Part shown: piece after piece, positions 1-8,629 of the stretch | How positions within the stretch are numbered: position 1 is the first letter of the stretch | How the letters are laid out: each line of letters begins with the position of its first letter | Origin: an uncultured Flavobacteriales bacterium | GTDB taxonomy: Bacteria > Bacteroidota > Bacteroidia > Flavobacteriales_D > Sanyastnellaceae | DNA length: 64,000 nt | Reading direction: 5' to 3' | Assembly (NCBI GenBank): GCA_905478795.1 | Contig: CAJQJX010000016.1 | Span: forward strand, 20,139-84,138 | Notes under the pieces: generated by a model | Database searches by the model: none | What the model was told of the DNA's origin: nothing | Seen by the model: only the letters and a program-made list of their open reading frames with translations | Program-made: the position numbers and the translations under genes

Positions 1-1775
1 GCGGGTCCACTCATACTCGTCCCCGACAGCTTGGCAAACGGATAGAGCACACCGTTGAATTCAACCTCCTCCGTCGCATTGAAACTGGCATCGGTAAAGG
101 AATTCATGGAAGATTCTACAGAAACGCCGGGCGCGGAAATTTCAGGCTTGAGCCTGCCATCTATTGTAGGGCCATAGGTCGAAAAGTTGGCCAAAGTCCC
201 GCCCCCTTCATTGCCGAGGGGGTTCAGGTATTCCGAGTAATAAGCCGCCACGGCAATCACACTCTCGGACAAAGCAGGACTCTGCACACCGTAGTCAGGA
301 TTGCCTGCAAGCCAACCGTCACTGGTGGACATGAAGTCCTGTCCCCAATTGCCCACGCCATTGGACAAGTGGGTGGTATTCCAACCGTGCACGGTTCCGG
401 ACTCTGCCGCAACCTGTAATCCAACACCCACAGCGGCGGCTCCCTTCCGGATGCGGAACCGCGCAAAAGGCCTTCCGTTGGCCGGATGTGCCTCCTCGAC
501 CACCAAATCAAACAAGATGGTATCACCGCCTTGAATCAGCATAGAGTCGAGCATAAACGGACCACCATCCGTAGCATACCATGGACTCTCTTGCAACACG
601 TTACTGCCCATAGAAGTCAGCACAAATCCCGCATCGAACGATGCCCCTGCCTCTCCCCAAAGTGTTAAGGCCTGGCCCCACATACTCGGATTGGCCGATT
701 CTGGGTAGAACTGAACCCGCGTGCGCACGGTGTCAGCAGCAAAGTCATGAGACAAGTGAAAGTCGCTGTCGCCATTGTTGCCGGCAGAAGCCACAAACAC
801 CACCCCCTCTTCGGACATGGCGTCAATGAATTGGTTGATCAACCCTTGGCCGTCCTTGGTTCCAAATTGCGGGAGGCTCCAGCTGTTGTTGATGACCAGA
901 CGCTTTCCATCCGATTCAGCCACATCCTGCATCCATGCAAAGGCATCCATGGCGGCCGCTTCGTCGATGAGGAAAGACGCGAACAGCAACCCAGCATCAG
1001 GCGCCATTCCAATCAGCTCTACGCCCGCTCCTGCACCTCCAGCGATGCCAGCCACATGCGTGCCGTGGTAAGCAAAACTGTAAATGTTGGAGGTATCCGA
1101 AGCCAGAACGGCAATCTCCGCTGGCGTATCCGCCATCCGGCCATAATCAAAGCCTGCAGGTCCCGGTCCCTGTTGGCGAAATTGATCCCAAACCCCCCGA
1201 ATGCGCGAAGCATTGAGGCCCGCGTCGTAAAACATGGGATGGGTGTAATCAAAGCCCCAGTCGACCACACCAATGAGCACATCCTCTCCCGTAAAAGCCT
1301 GGGGCAAACCCAAGCCCGCCTGAACACTATCTGCTCGGGTTCCATATCGCGCCTTTTCTAAATCCGGAGCAGCCTTCCCTGCCAATTGCCAAGCACTGAG
1401 CCCCAAGCCCTCTAACATGTCCAAATGATGAATGTCGATGCGAAAGGAGACTACAGAACCCCTCTGCGCACCCACATGGAGCTGCGGTGATGGCGTCTGT
1501 AACGCCCCAAAATCAACGGTTTCTGAAGCCACACTTCCAAGGAATCCCACCATCAATCGACCATTCAACCAGGCCACGGGATACTGCCCAGAAGCCATGG
1601 CATACAGCTCATCGTCGTCGTCGCACTGCTTCACCAAAGCCTCCAACTCCGACAACGCCATGCGCGAGGTCATGGGCACTGAGGCCAACGTTGAAGGGCT
1701 TTGTGACCAGCACATAGCAGGGAGAGACGAGTACAAAAGGAACAGGAGACACAAACGACCAGTCATAGGGAACAT
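1..1775 (-). CDS. Secreted subtilisin-like serine peptidase (S8), 3' end beyond window
   Basis: Partial gene: the reading frame is open from an ATG at 1775 to the left edge, about 591 codons. After a hydrophobic signal peptide (residues 1-25) and a pro-like region comes an S8 peptidase domain. Its Asp motif is GVVDWGFDYTHP (Asp172) and its His motif is HGTHVAGIAGG (His237). An oxyanion-type segment INNSWS and SAGNNGDS lie between. The Ser motif GTSMSGP sits at the extreme edge (Ser587, bases 15-17). All three catalytic residues are therefore present, with a long insert between the Asn and Ser motifs, as in cell-envelope subtilases. A second ATG at 1766 is in frame and equally possible. The missing C-terminus would be expected to carry a T9SS sorting domain (inference). 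Probable role: extracellular protein degradation. Confidence 0.9.
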   Translation of the reverse strand, partial: MFPMTGRLCLLFLLYSSLPAMCWSQSPSTLASVPMTSRMALSELEALVKQCDDDDELYAMASGQYPVAWLNGRLMVGFLGSVASETVDFGALQTPSPQLHVGAQRGSVVSFRIDIHHLDMLEGLGLSAWQLAGKAAPDLEKARYGTRADSVQAGLGLPQAFTGEDVLIGVVDWGFDYTHPMFYDAGLNASRIRGVWDQFRQQGPGPAGFDYGRMADTPAEIAVLASDTSNIYSFAYHGTHVAGIAGGAGAGVELIGMAPDAGLLFASFLIDEAAAMDAFAWMQDVAESDGKRLVINNSWSLPQFGTKDGQGLINQFIDAMSEEGVVFVASAGNNGDSDFHLSHDFAADTVRTRVQFYPESANPSMWGQALTLWGEAGASFDAGFVLTSMGSNVLQESPWYATDGGPFMLDSMLIQGGDTILFDLVVEEAHPANGRPFARFRIRKGAAAVGVGLQVAAESGTVHGWNTTHLSNGVGNWGQDFMSTSDGWLAGNPDYGVQSPALSESVIAVAAYYSEYLNPLGNEGGGTLANFSTYGPTIDGRLKPEISAPGVSVESSMNSFTDASFNATEEVEFNGVLYPFAKLSGTSMSGP

Positions 1776-1818
1776 AATGTCTAAAGTGCGCGGGGTTCCC
1801 CGCACGGATGCATGAAAT

Positions 1819-2904
1819 TCAGGACTCAGCAAGAACCTTCAATCGGTCCACCCGCGGATTCATCACGGCGAAGTACAAAGGTGGAATCAAACTCAACAGC
1901 ATCATGCCGGGGTACCCCGTAGGCAACTGCGGCGCATCATGGATGGTGTTGAGGGTTTGATAAGGCTTCTCAGACTGATGGTGATGGTCGGAATGGCGGG
2001 TCAGTTCAAACAACACCATACGTCCCAATGGGTGGTCAGAGTTCCAGCTGTGCTGGGGCTGAACCCGTTCGTAACGGTGATCGCTGACCTTGTCGCGAAG
2101 CAGACCATAGTGCTCCACGTAATTGACGACCTCCAAGAGGAATCCACCAAAGGCACCCGCGATCAACCAAGCCACTCCTACTTCCCATCCAAAAACGGCC
2201 CAAACCGCAGCAAGCAAACCCCATTGAATGAGCTGGAGCCTCAAGAAAACGTTGCTGGAATGCCAAGGGGTCATTCCCTTTCTGCGCAGGCGCTTGGCCT
2301 CAATTTTCCATCCCGACCACCAGGCCATAAAAACCGCACGGAACCAAAAGGTGAACAGCCACTCATTGCGCCGAGCTGTAGCCGGGTCTTCCAACGTGGC
2401 CACATTCCGGTGATGCCCTTGGTTGTGCTCAATGAAAAAATGCGTGTACAGCGAAGTGACCAGCAAAGCCTGGGACATCCAGTGATTGTGCTTCTCCTTT
2501 CGGTGCCCCAATTCATGGGCCACATTGATTCCGAGAATGCTGCAGGATAGGCCCATGGCAGAGACACAACCCCACCATTCCAAGCTCCACATGGTCCGGC
2601 CACCTTGGGCCAAATCCCAAATGAAATAGCCGAGCAGCCCCCATTGAATCAGTACCATTGACCAGAGGAGCCCATCATAAAGCGGATCTTCAGACACCAC
2701 TTCTCTCTCGGCATCGGTCAGGTTTTTCTTGGCAGAGGGCAAAATCAACTCCATAAAGGGCAAAAAACCAAAGCTGTAGGCAATGGCCAACCAAGTCCAG
2801 TTTCCATCCGACATCAAAGAAGCCAAAGTGGCCAAGGGGATGGTAAAAGACAGGGTGTACTTCAAAAACCGCCAAGGGGACATTTTCGCAGCAAGAGACA
2901 TCAT
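1819..2904 (-). CDS. alkB: AlkB-type alkane 1-monooxygenase (membrane di-iron hydroxylase)
   Basis: 361 residues, a normal length for AlkB. The family hydroxylates the terminal carbon of medium-chain alkanes or related lipids in the inner membrane, using a non-haem di-iron centre fed by rubredoxin. All signature boxes are visible: HELGH (130-134), EHNQGHH (159-165), the AlkB-specific NYVEHYG box (261-267), and RHSDHHHQ (303-310). Several hydrophobic helices surround them. The NYxEHYG box separates AlkB from xylene monooxygenases and most desaturases. No rubredoxin or rubredoxin reductase gene lies nearby, so electrons must come from elsewhere. The upstream neighbour is divergent, and the gene appears monocistronic. 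It could also act on fatty acids or sterol-like substrates. Confidence 0.88.
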   Translation of the reverse strand: MMSLAAKMSPWRFLKYTLSFTIPLATLASLMSDGNWTWLAIAYSFGFLPFMELILPSAKKNLTDAEREVVSEDPLYDGLLWSMVLIQWGLLGYFIWDLAQGGRTMWSLEWWGCVSAMGLSCSILGINVAHELGHRKEKHNHWMSQALLVTSLYTHFFIEHNQGHHRNVATLEDPATARRNEWLFTFWFRAVFMAWWSGWKIEAKRLRRKGMTPWHSSNVFLRLQLIQWGLLAAVWAVFGWEVGVAWLIAGAFGGFLLEVVNYVEHYGLLRDKVSDHRYERVQPQHSWNSDHPLGRMVLFELTRHSDHHHQSEKPYQTLNTIHDAPQLPTGYPGMMLLSLIPPLYFAVMNPRVDRLKVLAES

Positions 2905-3013
2905 GGAACGAGAGATTTAACGGGACGTCTGTCAAAGTACTCAATTCTCCTCGGCTTAGGCATCATGAGGATCCAAAGGGGACATCAAGGTGCACAAATC
3001 AAGCAGCTTACAG

Positions 3014-3021
3014 TAGGTTCG
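3014..3021 (+). promoter_or_regulatory. Possible Bacteroidota -7 box before the 3026 hydrolase
   Basis: TAGGTTCG differs at one base from the Bacteroidota -7 consensus TAnnTTTG and ends only 4 bases before the ATG. If used, the transcript would be nearly leaderless. No clear -33 TTG partner was identified. Confidence 0.25.
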
Positions 3022-3025
3022 CCGC

Positions 3026-4150
3026 ATGAACAAGTTGTCTTCTTTGCTTGGTGGCGTTTTTGTTTTGGCATTGACCATGTCTCATGGAATACACCAGGAA
3101 ATTTGGGGTCAGCAGCTCGAGTGGACTTTTGTAGATGAGGCCAGGAGCAGCCGAGACATTCCGGTCTTTTTCAAGTTCGATCCTGACCAAACCGGCCCCT
3201 TCCCCCTTGTGGTTTTGGGCCACGGCTTTCTGATGGGACCCGAAGACTACGACGACATGTCTGGCTACTTGACAGAGGCAGGCTTCGCCGTTGCATTGCT
3301 CGGCACTGAAACTGGCCTCACCCCTTCTCATGGGGACTTTGGTCTTGACATGGCATTTGTGGCCAACCACGCTTCCGCAGAAGTAGGGGGGGCATTAGAA
3401 GGGCTCATTTCCAATGCGACGGCTTTGGTCGGCCACAGCATGGGTGGCGGCGCCTCCTGGTTGGGCGCTGCAGAAATGGGCGCATCACTGGGGGCGGTCA
3501 TCGGTTGGGCTCCTGCAGAAACCTCGCCCTCCGCTATAGCCGCCGCTGGAAACGTAACCGCTCCAGCACTGGTTATTTCTGGGACCGGCGATGCGATCAC
3601 CCCTCCCTTATCGTCACACATCCCCGTTTACGAATCCCTTCCAGGCACAACTTGCCGCGGGTTTGCATCCTTAGAAAACGGCAGCCATTGCGGATATTCT
3701 GACAGCGGCACCCTGTGTGATTTTGGAGAACTGGGGTTTTCCGGAATGTCACGAGAAGCCCAACAAGCCCATACAGCTGCTTTAACAGTGGGCTGGTTGC
3801 AGCATCACCTCACGGGAGACCCGTCTGCTTGGATCGCCCTGCAATCCTATGGCGAAGAAGAGGACGACGTCACCCTCACTTTGGACTGCACGCCTTCCCT
3901 CATCGCAACGGCGTCGCACGCCCCAACAGCATCCTGTCACCCCAACCCTGTGCAGTCGACGCTTCACCTTGAGCTGCCTTGGCTGCCCGAATCGGCTTGC
4001 ATTCGGTCAGCAAGCGGACGAACCTTTGCCACTTGGAGCCCCACCGATGGCCCCACAATCGACGTGTCAACATGGCCCGCGGGGCTCTATTTCTTGCACC
4101 TCGTAAGTCTCCAAAGACAGCAAGTGCTGCGCTTTGTCAAGGTTCACTAA
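3026..4150 (+). CDS. Secreted alpha/beta hydrolase with T9SS type A sorting domain
   Basis: 374 residues. A signal peptide (about 1-29) is followed by an alpha/beta hydrolase of the chlorophyllase/cutinase-like or PAF-acetylhydrolase-like group. Visible features are an oxyanion-type strand LVVLGHGF (61-68), nucleophile elbow GHSMGG (Ser138), acid Asp189 in SGTGDAITPP, and His221 in NGSHCGY. Cysteines at about 210, 222 and 231 flank the histidine and could form disulfides, as in secreted polyester hydrolases. Residues from about 300 on form a T9SS type A domain: CHPNPV near its start and WPAGLYFLHL near its end. The substrate (lipid, ester or polyester) cannot be told from sequence. It is divergent from alkB, with about 120 bases between the starts. 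Confidence 0.85.
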   Translation: MNKLSSLLGGVFVLALTMSHGIHQEIWGQQLEWTFVDEARSSRDIPVFFKFDPDQTGPFPLVVLGHGFLMGPEDYDDMSGYLTEAGFAVALLGTETGLTPSHGDFGLDMAFVANHASAEVGGALEGLISNATALVGHSMGGGASWLGAAEMGASLGAVIGWAPAETSPSAIAAAGNVTAPALVISGTGDAITPPLSSHIPVYESLPGTTCRGFASLENGSHCGYSDSGTLCDFGELGFSGMSREAQQAHTAALTVGWLQHHLTGDPSAWIALQSYGEEEDDVTLTLDCTPSLIATASHAPTASCHPNPVQSTLHLELPWLPESACIRSASGRTFATWSPTDGPTIDVSTWPAGLYFLHLVSLQRQQVLRFVKVH

Positions 4151-4193
4151 ACCGGGCCGCACACCAGCCGTCTTCAAGAAGTAAAAGAGGCTG

Positions 4194-4742
4194 TCACTCC
4201 TTGCCGCGGTTCATGTCCTCTCGCAGCCCCTCGATCGAGGCGTGGATGTCGCGAAGCACAGCCATCATATCACCATCACTTGTGGTGTGGCCGCCTCCAG
4301 CCGAAGCGCGAGATTCCTGAAAATCATCCCGGGCCTGCATCACCCTTTTTTTGAATTCAGCGGCATCCACGATACCCACCAACTTCATATCAGCGCCAGT
4401 TTGAGCACTATTACCGGCTGTTTCAACCTTCAGAATCCGCAAATCAAACCACTTGAGCAATGGATTGTCAATGAAGGTCAAATCTTGGATGTTCTCCAAG
4501 GGAATGGTCTTTTCGGTCTTGAAAAAATGCCCTTTAGAAAACTGCAGATGTCGGGCTGTCAAACTGCACTTCAAACTGCGATAATGCAGGCGCGTTACCC
4601 ACTGTCCCCAACCCAAAATCCAAACAAGCAGCAGCGGGATACCTACGATTGTTGCCAGCAATACCAGGGCAATGGACAGAAACAGATAGCGCTGCAAACG
4701 GGGGTTAAACTGCGCTTCGAAAAGAAGAACTCCTTGTGACAT
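4194..4742 (-). CDS. Membrane protein with bacterial PH (YdbS-like) domain
   Basis: 182 residues. Two adjacent hydrophobic segments (about residues 19-46) are followed by a bacterial PH-like domain with the usual pattern: strands LKCSLTARHLQFSKG, then EKTIPLENIQDLTF and a WFDLRILKVETAG stretch, ending in LVGIVDAAEFK. The last 50 residues are charged and helical (MQARDDF...ASIEGLREDMN) and probably cytoplasmic. Proteins of this family sit in the inner membrane; their function is poorly defined. It is convergent with the 3026 hydrolase, 43 bases apart. Confidence 0.75.
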   Translation of the reverse strand: MSQGVLLFEAQFNPRLQRYLFLSIALVLLATIVGIPLLLVWILGWGQWVTRLHYRSLKCSLTARHLQFSKGHFFKTEKTIPLENIQDLTFIDNPLLKWFDLRILKVETAGNSAQTGADMKLVGIVDAAEFKKRVMQARDDFQESRASAGGGHTTSDGDMMAVLRDIHASIEGLREDMNRGKE

Positions 4743-4829
4743 GGAGCCAAGTTAAGGGGAAGCCATTCTGGTCCTGTGCTCGATCAAAAACAGGTTGGCG
4801 ACATTGCACCCACCGAAACCTCATCTTCC

Positions 4830-6005
4830 ATGCCATTTTCATCCCCCCCCATCCTGACACTCGGCATCGCCTGCATGATGATGCCTTCCTTCATGCTCGC
4901 CCAAGCCTGGGAGCAGGGCGAAGGAACGGAGGGCCTCAATATGCAAGGCATCCACTTTCACGACGGCTGGGCCTATTCCGGCGGCGCGACAGGTACTTAC
5001 CACTCGAATGATGAAGGGGCAACGTATAGCGAGGCCAACATTGGCAACACGAGCATCGGTCCTACCCGCGGCTTTACGCACGACGACACCTACGTCTACA
5101 TGTGCTCGAGCAATGGCGTTTTCCGCAGCGACAACGCCGGTAGCAGCTGGGTTTCGGTCGACAACGGTTTGCCTCAATTGCTTTCCCATGGAATGGCGGC
5201 TTCCAATGACCGCCTCTGGGTTGTAACCCCTTCTGGAGCCTACACTTCAACAGACCACGGAGACAACTGGATCCCAGCTGGATTGGATGGATTGGATGTC
5301 CGCTGCATCACCATCCTGGACAACGTGGCCTATGTCGGCACCCAAGGGCAAGGGCTGTTCAGATCCTCAGACAATGGAGCCAATTGGGAAGCCATCAACA
5401 ATGGAACTTCGTCCAACACCTACCGGGCCATTGAAGCGCATGGAAGCACCCTTTTCGCCGCCGGTGGCATTGGCTCAGGCATCTTTCGCTCCACGGACCA
5501 AGGGGCCAATTGGACGCTGCTCAGCGGCGGGTTGCCAGGCGGCACGTTTCGCGGTTTTGCCACACTTCAAGATTGGATTGTAGCGGGGTCATTTGGAAAC
5601 GGCGTCTACGTTTCCAACGACAACGGCGACAGCTGGACGGGACTCAATGAAGGCCTCGGCGGGCTGACCATATTCGATGCGGACTTTAGCGCAACACACC
5701 TTTTGGTGGCCACAGATGAAGCCGGTGCTTGGCGACTTCCCATCAACACCTTGGAGGTGCTTTCTGGCGTATCCACAGGAGATGACACGAATGACACGTG
5801 CTTTCCCAATCCCGCCGTCCACACCATCCGCTTCGGCCATTCCCCAGAAAATGAAACATTCCAAGCTTGGGACATCACTGGAAGGCGCATTTCTAATGGA
5901 CGGTTGACCCAACAATCGCTTGACATTTCGCGCTGGCTTGATGGCCAATACGTCATCCGCATTGGAGAGACGCAAACATTCAGGTTCACGGTACAACGTC
6001 CCTGA
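4830..6005 (+). CDS. Secreted BNR/Asp-box beta-propeller protein with T9SS domain
   Basis: 391 residues from the ATG at 4830. This start is preferred over an upstream in-frame ATG at 4776 because a signal peptide (MPFSSPPILTLGIACMMMPS...) follows directly. The body consists of sialidase-like Asp-box repeats of the type S-x-D-x-G-x-x-W: SNDEGATY, SDNAGSSW, STDHGDNW, SSDNGANW, STDQGANW and SNDNGDSW, about every 40-45 residues. This implies a six- or seven-bladed propeller. The C-terminus (about 320-391) is a T9SS type A domain beginning with CFPNPA. Asp-box propellers are often binding or scaffold modules, and no sialidase catalytic arginine triad was identified, so enzymatic activity is not claimed. 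Confidence 0.8.
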   Translation: MPFSSPPILTLGIACMMMPSFMLAQAWEQGEGTEGLNMQGIHFHDGWAYSGGATGTYHSNDEGATYSEANIGNTSIGPTRGFTHDDTYVYMCSSNGVFRSDNAGSSWVSVDNGLPQLLSHGMAASNDRLWVVTPSGAYTSTDHGDNWIPAGLDGLDVRCITILDNVAYVGTQGQGLFRSSDNGANWEAINNGTSSNTYRAIEAHGSTLFAAGGIGSGIFRSTDQGANWTLLSGGLPGGTFRGFATLQDWIVAGSFGNGVYVSNDNGDSWTGLNEGLGGLTIFDADFSATHLLVATDEAGAWRLPINTLEVLSGVSTGDDTNDTCFPNPAVHTIRFGHSPENETFQAWDITGRRISNGRLTQQSLDISRWLDGQYVIRIGETQTFRFTVQRP

Positions 6006-6084
6006 CGCCCAATTCTGAATACAGCGCACGCTGAATGGCACTGTAATTCTTGAGAAAATAAAAGAGAAGCCTTATCTTAAAGGA

Positions 6085-7470
6085 ATGCACAAACTGCTGA
6101 TTTTTAGTTGCACAGCGCTATTTCTGCTCCTGAGCAGCGCCAGTCATGCGCAAGACGGTTGCATCGATCCTGACCTCATCAATCCAAATGTGTTGTGTCC
6201 AGGAATCTATGCTCCTGTTTGTGGTTGCGATGGCGTCACATACTCAAACGACTGTATCGCCGTCAACTTCGCCGGGGTGACGTCATACACCACTGGGGAA
6301 TGTCAGAACATCGATGATATCACCCCTCCTGAATTGGTTGTTCCAGAGGACACCACGGTGGAATGCTCAGAAGAGATCAACCTAGAAAGTGCCACCGCCA
6401 CTGACAACAGCGGAAGTGTCACCCTCATAGAAACCACCGAAGAATTCAGCGGAAGCTGTCCCGGCAACTACTCCATTGTCAGAACGTTTGTCGCCACCGA
6501 CCCCAGTGGAAACACAACAGTCGGCAGCCAAACCATTGCCGTTCAAGACACGACAGTGCCCGATTGGACCACGCCACCATCCGACGGGGTCATCGGGTGT
6601 GTTGACCCTATGGAAGCAGAAGCCTTTATGTTCAATTGGGCCTCATCTACAGCGGGAGGAAGCGCATCAGATGCGTGCAGCAACACCTTGACATATGGCA
6701 ATGACTTCGATGCCATACCCCTGATTGATTGCTCAGAAACAGTGGTGGTGAACGTGGGCTTTTATGCCGCTGATGAATGCGGCAATCAAAACTGGAGCAA
6801 CGCCGAGTTGACCATCATTCCCGGCTCCATTGAAGTGCAGCCTTGCGACGACGTTGCGGGCATCAACTTTGGCGAATGTGACGCCATTCTCGGCATTGCA
6901 CGAATCAATGGGTACTGCACCGAAATCAGCGGTTGTGGGACGATGGTAGGGCCCACAGATTACAGCCCTGCATTTTACGGCTCCATCGAAGATTGCGTGA
7001 CCGACTGCAACGAAGGGTGCATCAGCCAAGAGTATTTGGATTTGGGCGTAAACATTGTCTGTAGCGCTGAGGTCAATCCTGTCTGTGGGTGTGATGGAAA
7101 CACCTACACGAACCCGTGCACAGCGATGTTCTTTGGCGGCAATGTCACCTTTACGGACGGGCCTTGCGTGGTCATTGAAGAACCCGGATGCACTTATCCT
7201 GGCGCTTGTAACTACAACCCGAATGCGGCCTTTGAGGATGGCAGCTGTCTCTTTCCTCCCATCCACTGCCCCTTCCCTCCGAGCACACCAGGCGGCGGGT
7301 GCACCTATGCCGATGCCGACAACTTTGACGCCAGCGCCATGTGGGACGATGGCACCTGCACTTATACTCCCTGCGGCAACGACTGTGCGGAAGACGTCAA
7401 CAACGACGGCATCGTTAGCGTCACAGACATCCTACTCCTTCTGGGGCAGTTTGGTTTGCAGTGCGAGTAA
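6085..7470 (+). CDS. Secreted multi-domain protein: two Kazal-like domains, Ig-like region, dockerin-like C-terminus
   Basis: 461 residues with a signal peptide cleaved near SHAQ (22). A Kazal-type protease-inhibitor domain follows (about 26-73; YAPVCGCDGVTYSNDC). Next is a HYR/Ig-like segment starting at PELVVPEDTTVEC, then a Cys-rich region and a second Kazal-like domain (about 315-368; NPVCGCDGNTYTNPC). After these come two Cys-bounded motifs (GCTYPGACNYNPNAAF... and GCTYADADNFDASAMW...). The last 25 residues are a single dockerin-like calcium loop (VNNDGIVSVTDILLLLGQFG) ending in Cys-Glu. There is no T9SS domain. Kazal domains typically inhibit extracellular serine proteases such as subtilisins, and a subtilase is encoded at 1-1775; a functional link between them is conjecture. 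Confidence 0.8.
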   Translation: MHKLLIFSCTALFLLLSSASHAQDGCIDPDLINPNVLCPGIYAPVCGCDGVTYSNDCIAVNFAGVTSYTTGECQNIDDITPPELVVPEDTTVECSEEINLESATATDNSGSVTLIETTEEFSGSCPGNYSIVRTFVATDPSGNTTVGSQTIAVQDTTVPDWTTPPSDGVIGCVDPMEAEAFMFNWASSTAGGSASDACSNTLTYGNDFDAIPLIDCSETVVVNVGFYAADECGNQNWSNAELTIIPGSIEVQPCDDVAGINFGECDAILGIARINGYCTEISGCGTMVGPTDYSPAFYGSIEDCVTDCNEGCISQEYLDLGVNIVCSAEVNPVCGCDGNTYTNPCTAMFFGGNVTFTDGPCVVIEEPGCTYPGACNYNPNAAFEDGSCLFPPIHCPFPPSTPGGGCTYADADNFDASAMWDDGTCTYTPCGNDCAEDVNNDGIVSVTDILLLLGQFGLQCE

Positions 7471-7506
7471 AGCACCCGAACATTCAACGGCCGCCATCGC
7501 CCCGCA

Positions 7507-7665
7507 TCACGTCCTTTTGGGACGGTGATTCTCGTGGGTACGGCGTCGTTTGGCCGTCATGCGGTCCAACCCTTCGCCCCATTCATTGAGGGCCTCAGAA
7601 TCACCCTCTGTGACTGCCGGCGGACGGCGCATGTGGACATTTTTCAAATCGCGTTTGCGTCCCAT
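7507..7665 (-). CDS. Small basic hypothetical protein (52 aa)
   Basis: No family recognised. It starts MGRKRDLKNVHMRR; the remainder is acidic in the middle (EGDSEALNEWGEG) and ends in an Arg/Lys/His-rich tail. It lies 52 bases downstream of the DUF808 gene on the same strand and could be its operon partner. A CGTCC-ttttg-GGACG hairpin (7510-7524) overlaps the 3' end. Two upstream in-frame starts would lengthen it by up to 13 residues. Whether it is translated is uncertain. Confidence 0.35.
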   Translation of the reverse strand: MGRKRDLKNVHMRRPPAVTEGDSEALNEWGEGLDRMTAKRRRTHENHRPKRT

Positions 7666-7717
7666 TGTGAACCAACACCGCAAGGGGGCTCCGCGTTCAA
7701 ACAAAGCCCAAAGAGGA

Positions 7718-8560
7718 TCAGGCCAAAGCCTTCTTGCCCATGATGATCGCCTGTACTGCCGCGAAGGCCACCCCCCCTCCGGTCAATCCCAGCACCACAT
7801 CGGCGACAACGGAGGGCCAAGCCTCTACCCAGTGATGAACGAAAGGAAGGTGATGGTGAAAAATGCCGCCTGCCACCAGCACAAGGGCCGCTGTTCCAAC
7901 CGCACCAATGACACGAATCAGCTTGGGCAAACCCAGCACCATGGCTTGACCCAGTCGCCGCAACACCTGAGAGGATTGCTGCATGAGCACCAACCCCGCA
8001 TCGTCCATCCGCACAATGAGGCCAACGAGGCCATAAACCCCCACCGTTGCCACCATCGCGATGATGCCCACCGATATGATTTGAACCCACAGGCCGGCAT
8101 CAGAAGAAGCACTGAGCGCAAGAATAATGATCTCGACAGACAGGATAAAGTCCACCATAACCGCGCTGCGAATGCGCGCTTTTTCATTGACCTCCTCCTT
8201 GCGAGGGTGTTGCGCACTCTCCCGGTGTGGCACAACGTAATGGACCAGCTTCTCGACCCCTTCATAGGACAGGTAGACACCACCTAACACCAAAATGGGC
8301 TCAATCAAGCCTGCAGCAAAAGCACTGAGCAGAAATGCAACGGGGAGAATGATCACCTTGTTGAGCATGGACCCCTTTGTGATGGCCCAGAGCACAGGCA
8401 GCTCTCGAGAGGCCTGAAACCCGACCGCCTTTTCTGCATTGACCGCCAGGTCATCGCCCAGAATACCCGCTGTCTTTTTTGCAGCCACTTTGGTCACCGC
8501 CGCCACATCGTCCATCATTAGGGCGATGTCATCCAACACAGCAAAAAAACCTCCAGCCAT
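7718..8560 (-). CDS. DUF808 (YedI-type) inner-membrane protein
   Basis: 280 residues, full length for the DUF808 family. The N-terminus carries the characteristic stretch with LDDIALMMDDVA and KKTAGILGDDLAVNAE (about 8-43), followed by KGSMLNKVIILPVAF. There are five or six hydrophobic helices, including IEPILVLGGVYLSYEGVEK and several late glycine/alanine-rich segments. The family is widespread, sits in the inner membrane and has no established biochemical function. It is divergent from the 8630 membrane protein, with starts 69 bases apart, and a small basic reading frame follows on the same strand. Confidence 0.85.
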   Translation of the reverse strand: MAGGFFAVLDDIALMMDDVAAVTKVAAKKTAGILGDDLAVNAEKAVGFQASRELPVLWAITKGSMLNKVIILPVAFLLSAFAAGLIEPILVLGGVYLSYEGVEKLVHYVVPHRESAQHPRKEEVNEKARIRSAVMVDFILSVEIIILALSASSDAGLWVQIISVGIIAMVATVGVYGLVGLIVRMDDAGLVLMQQSSQVLRRLGQAMVLGLPKLIRVIGAVGTAALVLVAGGIFHHHLPFVHHWVEAWPSVVADVVLGLTGGGVAFAAVQAIIMGKKALA

Positions 8561-8629
8561 GGTGCGAACTTAACGGAAAGCCAGGGGCACCTCCCTTGAA
8601 TCCCATCAAAATATCCGACCTTGTACAGG

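Noticed and set aside
4830..6005. Active sialidase
   Set aside because: Only Asp-box repeats are seen; no arginine triad, Tyr/Glu pair or RIP-type motif was found.
7510..7524. CGTCC-ttttg-GGACG hairpin as terminator
   Set aside because: Only 5 bp, and no T tract on either strand after the stem.
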